From Bacteroidota bacterium (GTDB lineage Bacteria; Bacteroidota; Bacteroidia; Bacteroidales; Prolixibacteraceae), in assembly GCA_023488865.1 (NCBI GenBank), contig JAMDDG010000326.1, positions 1 to 16,671 of the forward strand: DNA of 16,671 nt, written 5' to 3'. A program made the position numbers and the translations under genes. Below the pieces are notes generated by a model. That model was not told the origin of the DNA. It searched no databases and saw only the letters and a program-made list of their open reading frames with translations. Shown one piece after another: positions 6,007 to 13,675 of this stretch. Position 1 is the first letter of the stretch. Every line of letters begins with the position of its first letter.

Positions 6007-7749
6007 ATGACAACAAAAAATGAGAAAATAAAAAATAGTCTGAAAGAGACCATGGAGATCACAGGTTCTGAAGCGATGATCCGCTCGCTGGTTGCGGAGG
6101 GGGTTGACACAATTTTCGGATACCCCGGAGGCGCTATTATACCTATTTACGATGCGCTTTACGACTTTGACCACGATTTAAAACATGTGTTGGTACGCCA
6201 TGAACAAGGCGCTGTTCATGCGGCTCAGGGATATGCCCGCGTCTCAGGCAAGGTAGGCGTTTGTTTCGCCACATCCGGACCGGGGGCGACCAACCTGATC
6301 ACCGGCATCGCCGACGCCATGATCGATTCTACCCCGATAGTGTGCGTCACCGGTCAGGTCACCTCCGGTTTACTTGGTACCGATGCCTTCCAGGAATCCG
6401 ATGTGATTGGCATCTCCATGCCAGTTACCAAATGGAACTTCCAGATTACCAGCGCAGACGAGATACCGGAGGCCATTTCAAAAGCATTTTATATTGCTGC
6501 TTCCGGCCGGCCCGGACCGGTTTTGCTTGACATCACCAAAGATGCCCAATACGGAAAACTCAATTTTTCCTATGAGCGCTGTACCAAGATCCGTTCGTAT
6601 GTCCCGGAGTTTCCCACCGATAAAAAACAGCTAAAGAGAGCGGCCGACCTGATCAATTCAGCCAAAAAGCCTTACCTTATCTATGGACAGGGAATTCTGC
6701 TTTCAGGCGCTGAAAAAGAGTTACAAAATTTTATCGAAAAAACCGGAATTCCTGCTGCTTCAACATTATTAGGTATTTCCGCTTTACAGAGTGACCATCC
6801 GCTTAACATGGGGATGTTAGGTATGCACGGGAACTACGCACCAAACATTAAAACCAACGAATGTGATGTGTTGATCGCGGTCGGGATGCGTTTCGACGAC
6901 CGTGTAACCGGTAACATAAACACCTATGCCAGGCAGGCCAAAGTCATCCATATTGAAATTGACCCGGCAGAAATAGACAAAAATATCAAAACCGAAGTGG
7001 CCATCGTGGGTGATGCAAAACATACTTTGCGTTTATTGTCCGCGCTGATGGAAGAAAAGAAACATCCGGAATGGGTGAACGAATTCCTTCAGGCCAGGAA
7101 AAAAGAGGAAGAGAAAGTCATTATCAAAGACTTGCATCCGACCAAACCCGGATTGACCATGGGGGAAGTGGTTCGCCTGTCTACTAATTTAACAGGAAAC
7201 AAAGCAGTGATTGTTACCGATGTAGGTCAAAACCAGATGGCAGCCGCCCGCTATGCCCGGTTTAACCAATCAAGGACCTGGGTAACCTCTGGCGGATTAG
7301 GCACCATGGGATTTGGCCTGCCCGCAGCCGTCGGGGCTAAATTCGGGGCACGCGAAAAAGAGGTGATCCTTTTTGCCGGTGATGGAGGAATACAGATGAC
7401 TGTTCAGGAACTGGGCACCATCGCGCAAGAGAAATTGCCGGTAAAGATTGTGATTTTAAACAACGATTTTTTGGGAATGGTCCGCCAATGGCAGGAACTG
7501 TTCTATGAGAAAAGATATTCATTTACAGAAATTACCAGTCCTGATTTCGTCAAACTGGCTGCTGCATATGGGATTCCAGGTAAAGTGGTGTCGGAGAGAA
7601 AAGATCTGGAGCCGGCGATGAAAGCGATGCTTGCCGAAAAAGGCCCTTTCCTGCTTGAGGTAAAAATTGAACAGGAGGACAACATCTTTCCAATGGTCCC
7701 TGCCGGGGCAACCGTTTCAAATTGCCTGCTGGGTTCGGACGAATTATAA
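6007..7749 (+). CDS. ilvB: Acetolactate synthase, large (catalytic) subunit
   Basis: The thiamine-diphosphate enzyme that joins two pyruvates to acetolactate, or pyruvate and 2-oxobutyrate to acetohydroxybutyrate: the first shared step to valine, leucine and isoleucine. It has 580 residues with the three ThDP-enzyme domains in order. The N-terminal PYR domain carries the catalytic glutamate, E66 in VRHEQGAVHAAQGYAR. A central FAD-binding domain includes GMRFDDRVTGN. The C-terminal PP domain has the ThDP/Mg signature G458-D459-G460 and N485-N486, then the MVRQWQ motif. The start at 6007 gives 15 residues before METGSEAM-like sequence (MEITGSEAM); an ATG at 6052 is an alternative start. IlvN follows after 19 bases, so the two subunits are likely co-translated. 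About 167 bases of repeat-bearing spacer separate it from ilvD. Confidence 0.96.
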   Translation: MTTKNEKIKNSLKETMEITGSEAMIRSLVAEGVDTIFGYPGGAIIPIYDALYDFDHDLKHVLVRHEQGAVHAAQGYARVSGKVGVCFATSGPGATNLITGIADAMIDSTPIVCVTGQVTSGLLGTDAFQESDVIGISMPVTKWNFQITSADEIPEAISKAFYIAASGRPGPVLLDITKDAQYGKLNFSYERCTKIRSYVPEFPTDKKQLKRAADLINSAKKPYLIYGQGILLSGAEKELQNFIEKTGIPAASTLLGISALQSDHPLNMGMLGMHGNYAPNIKTNECDVLIAVGMRFDDRVTGNINTYARQAKVIHIEIDPAEIDKNIKTEVAIVGDAKHTLRLLSALMEEKKHPEWVNEFLQARKKEEEKVIIKDLHPTKPGLTMGEVVRLSTNLTGNKAVIVTDVGQNQMAAARYARFNQSRTWVTSGGLGTMGFGLPAAVGAKFGAREKEVILFAGDGGIQMTVQELGTIAQEKLPVKIVILNNDFLGMVRQWQELFYEKRYSFTEITSPDFVKLAAAYGIPGKVVSERKDLEPAMKAMLAEKGPFLLEVKIEQEDNIFPMVPAGATVSNCLLGSDEL

Positions 7750-7768
7750 ATCGATAAGTAAAATAACC

Positions 7769-8317
7769 ATGAAGCAAGAATATATTATCAGCGCCTACAG
7801 TGAGAACCACATCGGTTTATTGAACAGGATAACGATCATTTTCACCCGCAGAAAGGTCAATATTGAGAGTTTGACCGTTTCAGAATCGGCCATTGCCGGC
7901 ATTTCCAAATTTACCATCGTGGTAAACGAAGAGAAGGAAAAAGTTATCAACATCGTGAAACAAATTGAGAAATTGATCGAAGTTTTGAAAGCTTATTACC
8001 ATACCAATGAGGAGATGATCTTTCAGGAGATTGCACTGTACAAAGTCTCTACCCATGCGCTTGTGGCAAGCGATCAAATCGAAAAATTGGTACGTACCCA
8101 CAATGCCCGTATCCTGGAGATCACCAAAGAGTACACGGTAATTGAAAAAACCGGGCACAAAGAGGAGACGCAGGCGCTTTTCGACGGATTGAACCAATTT
8201 GGCGTGTTGCAATTTATCCGCTCAGGTCGCATTGCGATCACACGATCAACAGTTGAAAAACTCTCTGAATTTTTAAAGGAAAGGGATGCACTGCTGAACA
8301 AAATGGAAAAGAAGTAA
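7769..8317 (+). CDS. ilvN: Acetolactate synthase, small (regulatory) subunit
   Basis: Binds IlvB, stimulates it and gives feedback inhibition by valine. The ATG at 7769 gives 182 residues; the open frame runs upstream into ilvB, but this start fits the family. Residues 3-75 are an ACT domain (YIISAYSENHIGLLNRITIIFTRR then VNIESLTV). Residues equivalent to the valine-site positions known from E. coli IlvH (N11, G14, N29) appear to be N13, G16 and N31, so valine control is probably intact. The C-terminal half (EIALYKVS, RILEITKEYTVIEKTG, IRSGRIAITR) is the IlvN/IlvH C-terminal domain. It is about 20 residues longer than E. coli IlvH, through a charged tail ending NKMEKK. It lies 19 bases after ilvB. 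Confidence 0.95.
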   Translation: MKQEYIISAYSENHIGLLNRITIIFTRRKVNIESLTVSESAIAGISKFTIVVNEEKEKVINIVKQIEKLIEVLKAYYHTNEEMIFQEIALYKVSTHALVASDQIEKLVRTHNARILEITKEYTVIEKTGHKEETQALFDGLNQFGVLQFIRSGRIAITRSTVEKLSEFLKERDALLNKMEKK

Positions 8318-8404
8318 GGAATGGGGAATTTGGATGCTATCAAGTGACAAGATGAAAAATCAGTATTTCACCTGTCCCTTTGCACGGATCAAGAAAGAAA
8401 GAAT

Positions 8405-8454
8405 AAAAAGTTTACAGTTATTTTTATAAACATTTATCATTAAAAAAGTTTACA
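8405..8454 (+). repeat. 12-bp direct repeat before ilvC
   Basis: AAAAAGTTTACA occurs at 8405-8416 and again at 8443-8454, the second copy abutting the ilvC ATG. GTTTA (8410-8414) and TAAAC (8427-8431) can also pair. The A-rich second copy is probably the translation initiation region of ilvC, and the first may be a duplication of it. I see no good promoter match here. Confidence 0.45.
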
Positions 8455-9504
8455 ATGGCAAAAATTAAATTTGGAACAGAAGAAGAAAATGTGGTAACAC
8501 GCGAGGAATTTCCGGTATCAAAAGCACTGGAAATTCTTAAAGATGAAATTATAGCAGTCGTCGGTTATGGTGTTCAGGGTCCTGCTCAAGCTATGAATAT
8601 GAGAGACAACGGGTTTAAAGTAATTATTGGTCAGGCTCCTGAGTTTAAATCGGATTGGGAGAAAGCCATTAAAGACGGATGGATCCCGGGTGAAACGCTA
8701 TTCCCGGTAGTTGAAGCTGTAAAAAAGGCTACTATTATCCAGTTTCTTGTTTCGGATGCTGCCCAGCGCTTGCTTTGGCCATCCATTAAGCCTTTCCTTA
8801 ACGAAGGAGATGCCCTTTATTTTTCGCATGGTTTTTCAATAACTTTCAAAGAACAAACAGCAGTAATCCCTCCCAGCAATATCGACGTGATTATGGCTGC
8901 CCCTAAAGGGTCAGGCGCCAGCGTGCGTACCAATTTTTTAGCTGGAACAGGTATAAATTCAAGCTACGCTGTATTTCAGGATTATACAGGCAGGGCATTG
9001 GATCGTACACTGGCATTAGGTATCGCTATAGGCTCCGGATACTTGTTTCCGACTACTTTTGAAAATGAAGTCTATTCCGACCTTACCGGTGAACGAGGTG
9101 TCCTGATGGGAGCATTGGCAGGTATTATCGAAGCGCAGTATAAAGTTCTTCGCGATAACGGTCATAGTCCTTCCGAATCTTTTAACGAAACTGTTGAAGA
9201 GCTTACGCAAAGCCTCATCCGTCTGGTTGACCAAAATGGAATGGACTGGATGTATTCCAATTGCAGCGCTACTGCCCAACGGGGTGCCCTCGACTGGAGA
9301 CATAAATTCCGCGAAGCAACCCTACCGGTTTTTGAAGATCTATACGAAAGTGTTAAAACAGGCAAAGAGACCAAACGAGTTCTTGATGCAACCAGCAGCA
9401 TTGATTACAAGGACTTTTTGGAAATTGAATTGAAGGAAATGCGCGAATCAGAACTCTGGAAAGCCGGAGCTGCAGTTCGGAAATTGAGACCAGGGAATAA
9501 CTAA
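8455..9504 (+). CDS. ilvC: Ketol-acid reductoisomerase
   Basis: Isomerises and reduces acetolactate and acetohydroxybutyrate to the dihydroxy acids used by IlvD. The 349-residue length and sequence are like the Bacteroides enzyme from memory, including ENVVTREEFP, the CSATAQRGALDW stretch and the C-terminal VRKLRPGNN. The N-terminal Rossmann domain has G37-Y-G-V-Q-G42. H125 in SHGF is the conserved catalytic-site histidine, and D209 and E213 in DLTGERG are the expected Mg ligands in the knotted C-terminal domain. The loop after the second strand (GQAPEFKSDWEKA) contains no arginine, which bears on NADPH versus NADH use but does not settle it. Codons are visibly more AT-rich than in ilvD or leuA. 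Spacing is 137 bases after ilvN and 198 before leuA. Confidence 0.96.
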   Translation: MAKIKFGTEEENVVTREEFPVSKALEILKDEIIAVVGYGVQGPAQAMNMRDNGFKVIIGQAPEFKSDWEKAIKDGWIPGETLFPVVEAVKKATIIQFLVSDAAQRLLWPSIKPFLNEGDALYFSHGFSITFKEQTAVIPPSNIDVIMAAPKGSGASVRTNFLAGTGINSSYAVFQDYTGRALDRTLALGIAIGSGYLFPTTFENEVYSDLTGERGVLMGALAGIIEAQYKVLRDNGHSPSESFNETVEELTQSLIRLVDQNGMDWMYSNCSATAQRGALDWRHKFREATLPVFEDLYESVKTGKETKRVLDATSSIDYKDFLEIELKEMRESELWKAGAAVRKLRPGNN

Positions 9505-9655
9505 AACGAGGGGGAGAAAGGGCGAAGGGGAGAGGGGGAGATCGCACGATGAATTGTCTGGTCAAAAATAGGTCAGACAGATAGACTTAAAAAACTCGAA
9601 CCCCCATCATTAACCACTCGCCCCCTCTCCCACTCACCCCTTCTCCCCCTCGTTT
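9504..9655. repeat. Long G-rich/C-rich inverted repeat between ilvC and leuA, with G-quadruplex pattern
   Basis: The arms 9504-9540 and 9619-9655 are 37 bases each and match at 32 positions; the outer 15 (AAACGAGGGGGAGAA and its complement) are perfect. The left arm begins at the last base of the ilvC stop codon. The left arm alone has G runs at 9510-9514, 9520-9522, 9527-9530 and 9534-9538 with loops of 5, 4 and 3, a canonical quadruplex pattern. In RNA the arms could form a long stem with a 78-base loop, or the left arm a quadruplex. There is no T tract, so an intrinsic terminator is unlikely. Confidence 0.75.
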
Positions 9656-9702
9656 CTGAGAGAAAATGAGGTCGTCATAAAACAGATTTAAATTAGCAAC
9701 TA

Positions 9703-11226
9703 ATGGACAACAGAGTATACATTTTTGACACTACCCTGCGCGACGGCGAACAGGTGCCGGGATGCCAGCTGAACACGATCGAGAAGATTGAGGTAGCCAG
9801 GGTCCTTGAACAACTGGGGGTCGATGTCATTGAAGCCGGGTTCCCGATTTCAAGTCCGGGAGATTTTAAATCGGTGGTCGAGATCTCCAAAGCCGTCACA
9901 TGGCCGACGATTTGTGCCTTGACACGCGCTGTGGAGAAGGACATCGAAGTGGCAGCCGAGTCGCTGAAATTTGCCAAGCGCGGCCGTATTCATACCGGAA
10001 TCGGCACCTCGCCCTATCACATCGTTTCCAAACTGAATTCCAATCCGGAGGAGATCCTGGACCGGGCAATCAGGGCCGTCAAATACGCCAAAAGATTTGT
10101 CGAGGATGTTGAATTCTACGCCGAAGACGCCGGGCGTTCCGACAATGTCTACCTGGCAAGGGTCGTGGAAGCGGTGATCAAGGCGGGAGCAACGGTGGTC
10201 AACATTCCGGATACGACCGGATACTGCCTGCCCTCTGATTTTGGCGAAAAGATCAAATTTCTGATGGAAAATGTACCGAATATCCACAAGGCGATCATCT
10301 CTACCCACTGTCACAACGACCTGGGAATGGCAACTGCCAACACTGTTGCCGGGGTGATGAACGGCGCCCGCCAGGTAGAGGTGACCATCAACGGCATCGG
10401 TGAACGGGCGGGAAACACCTCCCTCGAAGAGGTGGTAATGATCCTTCGTTCCCACAAAGAGCTGGACCTCCACACCAACATCAACACGAAGAACATCTAC
10501 AAAACCAGCAAGCTGGTCTCCAGTCTGATGAACATGCCGGTTCAACCCAACAAAGCCATCGTCGGAAGGAATGCATTCGCCCATTCAAGCGGCATCCATC
10601 AGGACGGTGTGCTGAAAAACCGGGAGAACTACGAAATTATCGATCCTGTTGAAGTAGGGATCAACGAATCTTCGATTGTACTGACTGCCAGAAGCGGACG
10701 TGCAGCCCTGAACCACCACCTGGAAATGCTCGGCGTCAAGCTCGAAAAAGAGAAACTGGATGAAGTTTACCAGGAATTTCTGCTAATGGCCGATAAGAAA
10801 AAAGACATCAAGGAAGATGATCTGCTGGTATTGGTCGGCGAAAGGGGTTACCATGAGCGCCGGATCAAACTTGACTTTTTGCAAGTAGTGACCGGTAAAA
10901 ATCTGGTTCCGATGGCAACTTTACGCCTCGATATCGCCGGAGAAAAATTCACTGCTACAGAGTTCGGAAACGGTCCGGTCGATGCAGCGATCAAAGCAGT
11001 CAAAAGCATTATCCACCGCAAGGTGACACTGCAGGAATTTCTGATCCAGGCCATTAACAAAGGGAGCGATGACGTCGGTAAAGTTCACATGCAGGTTGAT
11101 TTCGACGGCAATATCTTTAATGGTTTTGGCGCCAATACCGACATTATCACCGCATCTGTGGAGGCATTTATCGATGCCATCAACAAAATCGGAAACAGTG
11201 AAAAGGCTTCTGACGTAAAGAAGTAG
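9703..11226 (+). CDS. leuA: 2-isopropylmalate synthase
   Basis: Condenses acetyl-CoA with 2-ketoisovalerate, the committed step to leucine. It has 507 residues. The N-terminal two thirds is a DRE-TIM barrel: DTTLRDGEQVPGCQL at the start with R13 and D14, the metal-binding H202-C-H204-N-D (THCHNDLGMATAN), and GIGERAGNTSLEEV. After a linker (NAFAHSSGIHQDGVLKN), the C-terminal 120 or so residues (ATLRLDIAGEKFTATEFGNGPVDAAIKAV, DIITASVEAFIDAINK) form the LeuA regulatory domain, which in the family binds leucine for feedback inhibition. This gene is a more typical LeuA than the paralogue at 13676. The ATG at 9703 opens directly into the barrel's first strand, with no upstream extension. It follows the G-rich inverted repeat. 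Confidence 0.96.
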   Translation: MDNRVYIFDTTLRDGEQVPGCQLNTIEKIEVARVLEQLGVDVIEAGFPISSPGDFKSVVEISKAVTWPTICALTRAVEKDIEVAAESLKFAKRGRIHTGIGTSPYHIVSKLNSNPEEILDRAIRAVKYAKRFVEDVEFYAEDAGRSDNVYLARVVEAVIKAGATVVNIPDTTGYCLPSDFGEKIKFLMENVPNIHKAIISTHCHNDLGMATANTVAGVMNGARQVEVTINGIGERAGNTSLEEVVMILRSHKELDLHTNINTKNIYKTSKLVSSLMNMPVQPNKAIVGRNAFAHSSGIHQDGVLKNRENYEIIDPVEVGINESSIVLTARSGRAALNHHLEMLGVKLEKEKLDEVYQEFLLMADKKKDIKEDDLLVLVGERGYHERRIKLDFLQVVTGKNLVPMATLRLDIAGEKFTATEFGNGPVDAAIKAVKSIIHRKVTLQEFLIQAINKGSDDVGKVHMQVDFDGNIFNGFGANTDIITASVEAFIDAINKIGNSEKASDVKK

Positions 11227-11260
11227 TTGAGAACTGAGAGTTGAGAGTTGAGAGTTTTTT
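11227..11260 (+). repeat. 7-bp tandem repeat (TTGAGAG) after leuA
   Basis: Four heptamers, TTGAGAA, CTGAGAG, TTGAGAG and TTGAGAG (11227-11254), start directly after the leuA stop and run into six T (11255-11260). The same word, GAGTTGAGAG, occurs in the hairpin at the end of leuB, so it belongs to an intergenic repeat vocabulary of this genome. I see no matching inverted arm next to it. Confidence 0.6.
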
Positions 11261-11322
11261 GATTCGGGTTGAGAAATCGGAACCGTCAACAGACTTGGAA
11301 CTGAATCGAAAATCGAAAATTT

Positions 11323-11350
11323 AACCCTTCGACAGGCTCAGGGACCGAAT
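11323..11350 (+). repeat. 28-bp dispersed repeat, copy 1
   Basis: This copy includes CCTTCGACAGGCTCAGGG and is the exact reverse complement of 15225-15252. It lies 29 bases before the likely leuC start. I recall similar CCTTCGACAGGCTCAGGG sequences in intergenic DNA of many bacteria, but cannot check this here. The two copies flank leuC, leuD and the second leuA gene in opposite orientation. Confidence 0.85.
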
Positions 11351-11379
11351 TGATAATTGAAATTATAAAAGTTAGTATT

Positions 11380-12777
11380 TTGGAGCCAACAACATTATTT
11401 GATAAAGTTTGGGATGCCCACGTGGTCAACAAAATTGAGGGTGGCCCATCAGTGCTTTATATCGACCGCCATTTTATCCACGAAGTAACCAGTCCTGTTG
11501 CCTTTTCAGGATTGGAAAGCAGGGGGCTCAAGGTCTTACGGCCTCAAAATACCGTGGCTACCCCCGACCACAACGTCCCGACCCTTGATCAGCATTTGCC
11601 TATCAGGGAGGAACTGTCCCGCAAACAAGTGGAGACGCTGACGGAGAACTGCAAGCGGCACAACATCCCGATGTACGGGTTAAGTCACAAATGGCATGGC
11701 ATCGTGCACATCATCGGACCTGAATTGGGCATCACCCAACCCGGCATGACCATCGTGTGCGGCGACAGCCATACCTCCACCCACGGCGCCTTCGGAAGCA
11801 TCGCTTTCGGAATCGGCACCAGCGAGGTAGAGATGGTTTTTGCCAGCCAGTGCATCCTGCAACCCAAACCCAAAAAGATGCGGATCAATGTCGAAGGCAA
11901 GTTAGCCAAAAACGTCACTTCCAAAGACATCGCCCTTTACGTGATTTCAAAAATCACCACCTCGGGCGGCACCGGCCACTTCGTCGAATTTGCCGGCTCA
12001 GCCATCCGCTCTTTATCAATGGAAGCCAGGATGACGCTGTGCAACATGAGCATCGAATGCGGCGCCCGTGGCGGCATGATCGCGCCCGACGAAACCACTT
12101 TTGCCTACCTGAAAGGCCGCGAAGAGGCCCCGAAAGGAGCCGCATGGGAACAAAAACTGGCAGAATGGAAAAAGCTGAAGACAGACGATAACGCTGTTTT
12201 CGACACCGAATATACTTTTGACGCAGCCGATATCACCCCGATGATTACCTACGGCACCAATCCCGGCATGGGTGTTGGCGTGGAAGGTTCCATCCCTACC
12301 GGGGATAACCTGACAGGCAGCGATCGCGCCACTTTCCTGAAATCGTTGGAATACATGGGCTTCAAACCCGGTGAAAAATTAAAAGGGAAAAAGATCGACT
12401 ACGTTTTCATCGGAAGTTGCACCAATGGCCGGATCGAAGACTTCCGGATGTTTGCCGAATACATCAAAGGCAAGAAGAAAGCGCCCTGGGTAACTGCCTG
12501 GATCGTACCCGGATCCAAACAGGTAGAGAAACAGATTCGCGAAGAAGGTTTGGTCGAAATTATGGAATCAGCAGGTTTTGCCCTCCGTCAACCCGGATGT
12601 TCAGCTTGTCTGGCCATGAACGACGACAAAGTCCCGGAAGGGAAGTATGCCGTCTCCACCTCCAACCGCAACTTCGAAGGCCGTCAGGGGCCCGGCGCCC
12701 GCACCATGCTGGCCAGTCCTTTGATGGCCGCGGCCGCGGCGGTAAATGGGGTTATTTCGGATCCGCGGGATCAATAA
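11380..12777 (+). CDS. leuC: 3-isopropylmalate dehydratase, large subunit
   Basis: With LeuD it converts 2-isopropylmalate to 3-isopropylmalate using a [4Fe-4S] cluster; the pair probably also handles citramalate if the second synthase makes it. No ATG is available at the expected place. A TTG at 11380 gives MEPTTLFDKVWDAHVV and 465 residues, the normal length, and puts the cluster cysteines at 347 (GSCTNGR), 407 and 410 (PGCSACLAMN), the same numbers I recall for E. coli LeuC. A TTG at 11350, ten codons upstream, is in frame but lies inside a repeat and gives an unusual MIIEIIKVSI extension. Other aconitase-family motifs are GDSHTSTHGAFG and NRNFEGRQGPGARTML. The gene follows leuA by about 150 bases of repeats. 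The TTG start may lower translation. Confidence 0.95.
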   Translation: MEPTTLFDKVWDAHVVNKIEGGPSVLYIDRHFIHEVTSPVAFSGLESRGLKVLRPQNTVATPDHNVPTLDQHLPIREELSRKQVETLTENCKRHNIPMYGLSHKWHGIVHIIGPELGITQPGMTIVCGDSHTSTHGAFGSIAFGIGTSEVEMVFASQCILQPKPKKMRINVEGKLAKNVTSKDIALYVISKITTSGGTGHFVEFAGSAIRSLSMEARMTLCNMSIECGARGGMIAPDETTFAYLKGREEAPKGAAWEQKLAEWKKLKTDDNAVFDTEYTFDAADITPMITYGTNPGMGVGVEGSIPTGDNLTGSDRATFLKSLEYMGFKPGEKLKGKKIDYVFIGSCTNGRIEDFRMFAEYIKGKKKAPWVTAWIVPGSKQVEKQIREEGLVEIMESAGFALRQPGCSACLAMNDDKVPEGKYAVSTSNRNFEGRQGPGARTMLASPLMAAAAAVNGVISDPRDQ

Positions 12778-12780
12778 AAT

Positions 12781-12926
12781 AATTTGGAAATGTGAAAATA
12801 GGGAAATGTGAAAATTAAAAAGCATTGAATCAATTAATCAGAATTTAAACCTTTCATATAGTTGAATCTCTCTTTCCTTCTCACAAACCCCATTTCCACA
12901 TTTTCACATTTCCTAATTTCCAAATT
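12781..12926. repeat. GGAAATGTGAAAAT inverted repeat between leuC and leuD
   Basis: GGAAATGTGAAAAT occurs twice in tandem (12786-12799 and 12802-12815), and its exact complement lies at 12900-12913. An outer 11-bp pair, AATTTGGAAAT (12781-12791) and ATTTCCAAATT (12916-12926), extends the arms. The RNA could form an interrupted stem with a loop of about 85 bases, ending 9 bases before leuD. No gene lies inside. Confidence 0.7.
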
Positions 12927-12935
12927 AAAGAAGAA

Positions 12936-13520
12936 ATGATCGAAAAATTTAACAAAATTATAAGTTCTGCAGTTCCGCTTCCCATCGAGAATGTGGACAC
13001 GGACCAGATTATACCTGCCCGTTTCCTGAAAGCCGTCGAGCGCAAAGGGTTTGGCGACAACCTGTTTCGCGACTGGCGATATGGAAAGGATGGCCAGCCC
13101 AATCCTGACTTTGTTCTGAACAACCCGAAATATTCCGGGACAATTCTGGTTGCCGGGAAAAATTTCGGTAGCGGCTCCAGCCGCGAGCACGCTGCCTGGT
13201 CTGTTTATGACTACGGCTTCAGGGTGGTCGTTTCCAGCTTCTTCGCCGATATTTTCAAGGGAAATGTCCTCAACAACGGGCTGTTGCCGGTTCAGGTATC
13301 TGAAGAGTTTCTGACCGGGATGTTCGCAACTATCGAAAGCGATCCGACGGCCAAATTTGAAGTCGATCTGGAAAAACAGACGATCCGCAACATCAACCGT
13401 TCTGCTGAATTCAGGTTCGATATCAACCCCTACAAAAAAGAGTGCCTTTTGAAGGGATACGACGACATTGACTACCTGCTCAGTCTGAAAAAAGAGATTG
13501 AAGCCTTTGAATTGAAATGA
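12936..13520 (+). CDS. leuD: 3-isopropylmalate dehydratase, small subunit
   Basis: The swivelling-domain partner of LeuC, completing the active site of isopropylmalate isomerase in the cytoplasm. It has 194 residues, close to the E. coli protein. The opening (PLPIENVDTDQIIPARFLK) and the substrate-binding GKNFGSGSSREHAAWSVYDYGFR stretch are the family signatures, followed by SSFFADIFKGNVLNNGLLPV. The ATG at 12936 is preceded by an A-rich tract (AAATTAAAGAAGAA) and gives a normal N-terminus. It is separated from leuC by 158 bases of inverted repeat, whereas in many bacteria leuC and leuD almost touch. The stop is followed by another repeat before the second leuA-type gene. Confidence 0.97.
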   Translation: MIEKFNKIISSAVPLPIENVDTDQIIPARFLKAVERKGFGDNLFRDWRYGKDGQPNPDFVLNNPKYSGTILVAGKNFGSGSSREHAAWSVYDYGFRVVVSSFFADIFKGNVLNNGLLPVQVSEEFLTGMFATIESDPTAKFEVDLEKQTIRNINRSAEFRFDINPYKKECLLKGYDDIDYLLSLKKEIEAFELK

Positions 13521-13538
13521 ACATGAGCCAAAATTGAT

Positions 13539-13637
13539 CCTTTGTGCGACTTTGTGCAACCCTTTGCGACCTTCGTGGTAAAAACTATAATCTTACCACA
13601 ATGGACTCAAAGGAAAACACAAAGGATTCGCAAAGGA
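13539..13637. repeat. CTTTGTG-type imperfect inverted repeat between leuD and the second leuA gene
   Basis: The left arm (CCTTTGTGCGACTTTGTG and on) and the right arm (ACTCAAAGG, ACACAAAGG, CGCAAAGG) are imperfect complements. The core stem is GTGGTAA (13575-13581) with TTACCAC (13593-13599). It resembles the element at 1164-1260, with the same words in the same arrangement. No T tract follows, so it is unlikely to be an intrinsic terminator. Confidence 0.65.
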
Positions 13638-13650
13638 ATAGATTGTAAGA

Positions 13651-13672
13651 AATTGTCAACTACTTTACAATT
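13651..13672. repeat. AATTGT...ACAATT inverted repeat before the second leuA gene
   Basis: AATTGT (13651-13656) and ACAATT (13667-13672) can form a 6-bp stem three bases before the ATG. It shares AATTGTCAACTACTT with 3000-3014 before the antitoxin gene. If it folds in mRNA, it would sit in the ribosome-binding region. Confidence 0.55.
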
Positions 13673-13675
13673 GGA

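Noticed and set aside
9850..10584. 244-codon minus-strand frame
   Set aside because: It lies wholly inside leuA, antisense to conserved sequence, and reads as a mirrored shadow without a domain.
11350..11379. TTG at 11350 as the leuC start
   Set aside because: It lies in the 28-bp repeat and adds ten residues foreign to the family; the TTG at 11380 gives the normal length and cysteine positions.
12834..13559. 241-codon minus-strand frame
   Set aside because: It is antisense to leuD and extends into the repeat-filled spacers; LeuD is certain, so this is a shadow.
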